64,000 nucleotides of DNA from CAYGDP01 sp964348665 (lineage in GTDB: Bacteria; Verrucomicrobiota; Verrucomicrobiia; Palsa-1439; CAYGDP01). The notes below the pieces were generated by a model that saw only the letters and a program-made list of their open reading frames with translations, had not been told where the DNA came from and did not search any database. Location: positions 1 to 64,000 of the forward strand of contig CAYGDP010000011.1 of the NCBI GenBank assembly GCA_964348665.1, in the 5' to 3' direction. The translations under genes and the position numbers were made by a program. This document shows, piece by piece, positions 61,553 through 64,000 of this stretch (positions are counted from its first letter, which is position 1; every line of letters begins with the position of its first letter).

Positions 61553-62026
61553 CTAAGAGGGCAACGCAGCAGCCATCATGGCATCTTCGAGGACAACGAT
61601 ATCAAACCAATACTTGCCCAGCTGATCCAAGGCAATGACGAGTTCCTGAAACGAGTGGGGTTTGGGGATGTACGAGTTTGCGCCGATCACATACGCGGCG
61701 TGCACATCTTCCGGTGAATTGGACGTGCTGAAGATCACGATAGGAATGAAACGCAAATGATCATCAGCCTTAATTTCGCGAAGCGCCTCCCGTCCATCCT
61801 TGCGAGGCATGTTCAGGTCCAGCAGAATCAGGTCTGGCAACGGAGCGGCACCTTGAGTCGCATAGTGATCCCGATGATATAGATAATTCAGCAGTTGTTC
61901 GCCGTCCTCGACGCAATGTACTTTGCATGGTCGATCGATTTCCTCTAGTGCCTCTCGGATTAGTGCTCGGTCGTCCGCATCGTCGTCGGCGACCAAGATC
62001 GTGAAGCGTTTGGCTGTCCCATTCAT
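61553..62026 (-). CDS. CheY-like response regulator of the Rcp1 type
   Basis: 157 residues from ATG 62026 (MNGTAKRFTILVADDD), with AGGAAGA upstream. Receiver domain of the Rcp subfamily: VADDDADDRALIREAL, LLDLNMPRKDGREAL with the phosphoacceptor Asp, FSTSNSPEDVHAAYVIGANSY and PKPHSF with the conserved Lys. Rcp proteins are usually the output of phytochrome-like or PAS histidine kinases; none is near. The C-terminal tail (DIVVLEDAMMAAALPS) is slightly longer than usual. Follows the 62046 gene by 19 bp. Confidence 0.92.
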   Translation of the reverse strand: MNGTAKRFTILVADDDADDRALIREALEEIDRPCKVHCVEDGEQLLNYLYHRDHYATQGAAPLPDLILLDLNMPRKDGREALREIKADDHLRFIPIVIFSTSNSPEDVHAAYVIGANSYIPKPHSFQELVIALDQLGKYWFDIVVLEDAMMAAALPS

Positions 62027-62045
62027 AATATTCTTCCTGGGTAAG

Positions 62046-62519
62046 TCAACATGTCCCGAAAAGCCCACATAGATTGGTTTCGGTGGCGAATTCGAAGGCC
62101 CCGGTTTTATCACGATTATCCGGTACGATCGAGCGAGACCTAGCCTCGACCGTATCCAGCATTCGCGTGATCGTCGTGGACAGAACCGCGTAATTCACCG
62201 GTTTACGGAGAAAAGCGCGTGTCTCCGCACAGTATACTTCCCGAAAAAACTCTGCCGTAATATATTCAGCGCATACGACGACCGGCAGGAATGGGAAGGA
62301 TTCCCCGACAACCCGAAAAAAAACAATGGCGTCCTGCTCAGGCATGGACAGGTCCGTAATCAGCAGATCGGGAGGGAACGGCGCTGAATATAGATAACCC
62401 ATTGCCCGTGTTGCATCCGGTACAATCACGACGCGATGGCCGCTTTTTTCCAATCGTATGCCGAGTTCGACAGCGAAAACAACATCGCTATCAGCTATCA
62501 GAATCAGTTTTGAATCCAT
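62046..62519 (-). CDS. Receiver-only response regulator with altered acidic pocket
   Basis: 157 residues from ATG 62519 (MDSKLILIADSD), with AAGGAAAA upstream. Single receiver domain: TDLSMPEQD with the phosphoacceptor Asp, CAEY, LRKPVN with the conserved Lys, ending in a polar tail (SRSIVPDNRDKTGAF). The usual acidic pair is DS instead of DD/DE, replacing one Mg2+ ligand with Ser, so phosphorylation may be slow or absent. First of two adjacent regulator genes (19-bp gap to the Rcp1-type gene); the closest relative is the gene at 60607. Confidence 0.87.
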   Translation of the reverse strand: MDSKLILIADSDVVFAVELGIRLEKSGHRVVIVPDATRAMGYLYSAPFPPDLLITDLSMPEQDAIVFFRVVGESFPFLPVVVCAEYITAEFFREVYCAETRAFLRKPVNYAVLSTTITRMLDTVEARSRSIVPDNRDKTGAFEFATETNLCGLFGTC

Positions 62520-62686
62520 GGAATTTTCCTTTCTTGGAGGCAATCAAGCAAGCGTCATACCAATGCATAATTTAGATGATTTCGTGCTCATCAAGCCGAT
62601 ATTCACCGAGATGCACCTTGCCAAAGTGGCATTCACAATCCTTTTGCGGCCAATTTGGCAGGAGAGAGTGTTATCGAAATAACTTG

Positions 62687-62716
62687 TCGTGAAATAAGCC
62701 AATCAATATTTCACGA
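62687..62716 (-). terminator. Possible hairpin terminator after polX
   Basis: TCGTGAAAT, a 12-nt loop, ATTTCACGA: a perfect 9-bp stem, 20 bp beyond the polX stop on the minus strand. There is no run of U after it, so it may instead be a transcript-end stabiliser. Confidence 0.3.
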
Positions 62717-62735
62717 TCGGGGGAGACAATTAACG

Positions 62736-64000
62736 TCACTTTTTCATATGCATCTTCGCCAGAAACTTCTCCACCCCGGCCAATTTCATCGTATTGATCA
62801 CGTCGCCCTTCGATAGCCATCCTTTCCGCGCAATCCCAATTCCAATGGCGAGATGTTGAAAGCCCCCAATACGATGGGCATCTGGGTTAATGGAGGTTTT
62901 AACGCCTTTTCCAGTCGCGTATTTCCACAACCGCCAATCCATATCGAGCCGGCGTGGATTGCAATTCAGCTCGATGAGACAACCGCTCTCGGCGGCGGCG
63001 TCAATGACCGCGCGCTGATTGACCGCGTACGGCTCTCGCGAGAGCAATAACCGCCCCGTCATGTGCCCGAGCATCGTGACACGCGGATTCTGAACGACGC
63101 GAATGATGCGCTTGGTCATCTCGGCTTCGCTCTGCGTAAAACTCGCGTGAACACTGGCCACGACGTAGTCGAACTCGGCGAGGAAATCATCGCTGAAATC
63201 GAGCCGTCCATCGGCGAGAATGTCGCACTCGACCCCTGCAAAGATTTTGAAATCGTTCTTGGCAAATTTTTCGTTTAGTTTTTCGATTTCTTTGCGCTGT
63301 TCGCGAAACCGTTTCTCGTCGAGGCCGTTGGCTTGGAAAGACGATTTGCTGTGGTCTGCCATGCCGAGATATTGGAGACCGAGATCGTGAGCCGCCTGCG
63401 CCATTTCTTCGATGGAATTTCGTCCATCGCTCCAGGTCGAGTGACAATGAAACGTTCCGCAAAGGTTTTCCTTCTCAATGAGTTCCGGCAACTCATGCCT
63501 TTCTGCGGCTTCGATCTCGCCCGTATCCTCGCGAAGTTCTGGCTCAACATAATCTAGCTTGAGGGCGGCATACAAGTCTTCCTCGGTCTTGCACTTGATC
63601 GAGCTGCCCAACTCCTTTGCGCTCTGATTTTTTTCGGCCGCAGGCGAGAAGCCATACTCATTGAGCGAGAGGTTCTTGAGTTTCAGCGCGCGGGCGCGCA
63701 GGGCGATGTTGTGTTCCTTACTGCCCGTGAAATAATTCAGCGCGAACGGAAACTGCGCATCGGTTACCACGCGCAGGTCGGCGCCGATGCCGCCTTTTCC
63801 GTCCGGCGTGGAAAGCACGACGCTGGCGCGGGTCTCGCCTTTCGATGTGATTTCTTTCACGCTGGGTTGGTTGACAAAAAAATCCATCACCGCTGCCGCA
63901 TCGCGTTCCCTGCAACTGACCAAAAAATCCAAATCGCCGATGGTTTCGCGGCAGCGTCGCAAGCTGCCCGCGACCTCGACGCGAATCGCCAAAGGATGCT
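62736..64000 (-). CDS. polX: DNA polymerase/3'-5' exonuclease PolX, 5' end beyond window
   Basis: The frame continues past the window edge; 421 codons are visible, of about 570-590 in the family. Visible parts: end of the polymerase domain (EVAGSLRRCRETIGDLDFLV, with the GSxRRG-type and DxD motifs), GSKEHNIALRARALKLKNLSLNEYG, then the PHP domain (CGTFHCHSTWSDGRNSI, GMADHSKSS, FAGVECDIL, LGHMTGRLL, NPDAHRI). PHP histidines and acidic residues for 3'-5' exonuclease metals are all present. PolX repairs gaps in base-excision repair. Downstream lie the response regulator genes. Confidence 0.95.
   Translation of the reverse strand, partial: HPLAIRVEVAGSLRRCRETIGDLDFLVSCRERDAAAVMDFFVNQPSVKEITSKGETRASVVLSTPDGKGGIGADLRVVTDAQFPFALNYFTGSKEHNIALRARALKLKNLSLNEYGFSPAAEKNQSAKELGSSIKCKTEEDLYAALKLDYVEPELREDTGEIEAAERHELPELIEKENLCGTFHCHSTWSDGRNSIEEMAQAAHDLGLQYLGMADHSKSSFQANGLDEKRFREQRKEIEKLNEKFAKNDFKIFAGVECDILADGRLDFSDDFLAEFDYVVASVHASFTQSEAEMTKRIIRVVQNPRVTMLGHMTGRLLLSREPYAVNQRAVIDAAAESGCLIELNCNPRRLDMDWRLWKYATGKGVKTSINPDAHRIGGFQHLAIGIGIARKGWLSKGDVINTMKLAGVEKFLAKMHMKK

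Overview
The window is about 64 kb of GC-rich bacterial chromosome. It most likely comes from the Verrucomicrobiota, near the Pedosphaera/Limisphaerales group. This is inferred from gene content: secreted DUF1080 and DUF1028 proteins, a LamG/membrane-dehydrogenase/cytochrome c/ThuA fusion, prepilin-like proteins, an LEPR-like N-terminal motif, Hanks kinases with large extracytoplasmic sensors, and a Tm-1-like protein. No rRNA gene, complete insertion sequence, phage or CRISPR array was seen. There are two tRNA genes (Gln-CTG and Glu-CTC).

Layout. 1-4.4 kb: a broken glycosyltransferase end, a coupled membrane-protein/ogt pair, a DUF6714-like gene and a kamA/DUF1028/DUF1080 group. 4.9-12.6 kb: a zinc-ribbon Ser/Thr kinase, then minus-strand genes for larE, a SIS isomerase, an M50 protease, tRNA-Gln, a pseudouridine synthase, a 57-residue FmdB-type zinc ribbon, two tandem FdxA-like ferredoxins, a gamma-carbonic anhydrase and a small secreted Tyr/Ser/Pro-rich protein. 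12.7-16.7 kb: the coupled ileS-dksA-lspA cluster. 16.8-25 kb: a 1445-residue kinase with four repeated extracytoplasmic modules, divergent from a fused indolepyruvate ferredoxin oxidoreductase. 25-30.4 kb: a HEAT/TPR protein, two unknown genes and copA. 30.4-37.1 kb: a sugar ABC importer operon (binding protein, two permeases, an amidohydrolase/lactonase, a Tm-1-like protein) with no ATPase gene. 37.2-47.3 kb: a Calx-beta surface protein, ubiE/menG, a prepilin-like protein with a beta-propeller membrane protein, an oxidoreductase, a nucleoside hydrolase, a methyltransferase and a secretin-like protein. 47.3-51.3 kb: an ECF sigma/anti-sigma pair and the gpsA-plsY phospholipid pair. 51.6-58.9 kb: a DegT aminotransferase, a DUF4242 protein, a DpnI-family endonuclease beside a broken XRE regulator, and the 1303-residue LamG-dehydrogenase-cytochrome-ThuA protein. 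59-64 kb: an MFS transporter, tRNA-Glu, three receiver-only response regulators and the 5'-truncated polX.

Two things stand out. First, the window is seeded with several families of short dispersed repeats. They lie in spacers and, unusually, also in frame inside conserved genes (Tm-1 protein, amidohydrolase, ubiE, copA, gpsA, the oxidoreductase and the ThuA fusion). Second, a DpnI-like methyl-directed endonuclease has Gln at the position of the catalytic Glu and sits beside an XRE gene carrying both a stop and a frameshift, with no Dam methylase nearby. No single wholly new system is proven; the strongest candidates are in the findings list.
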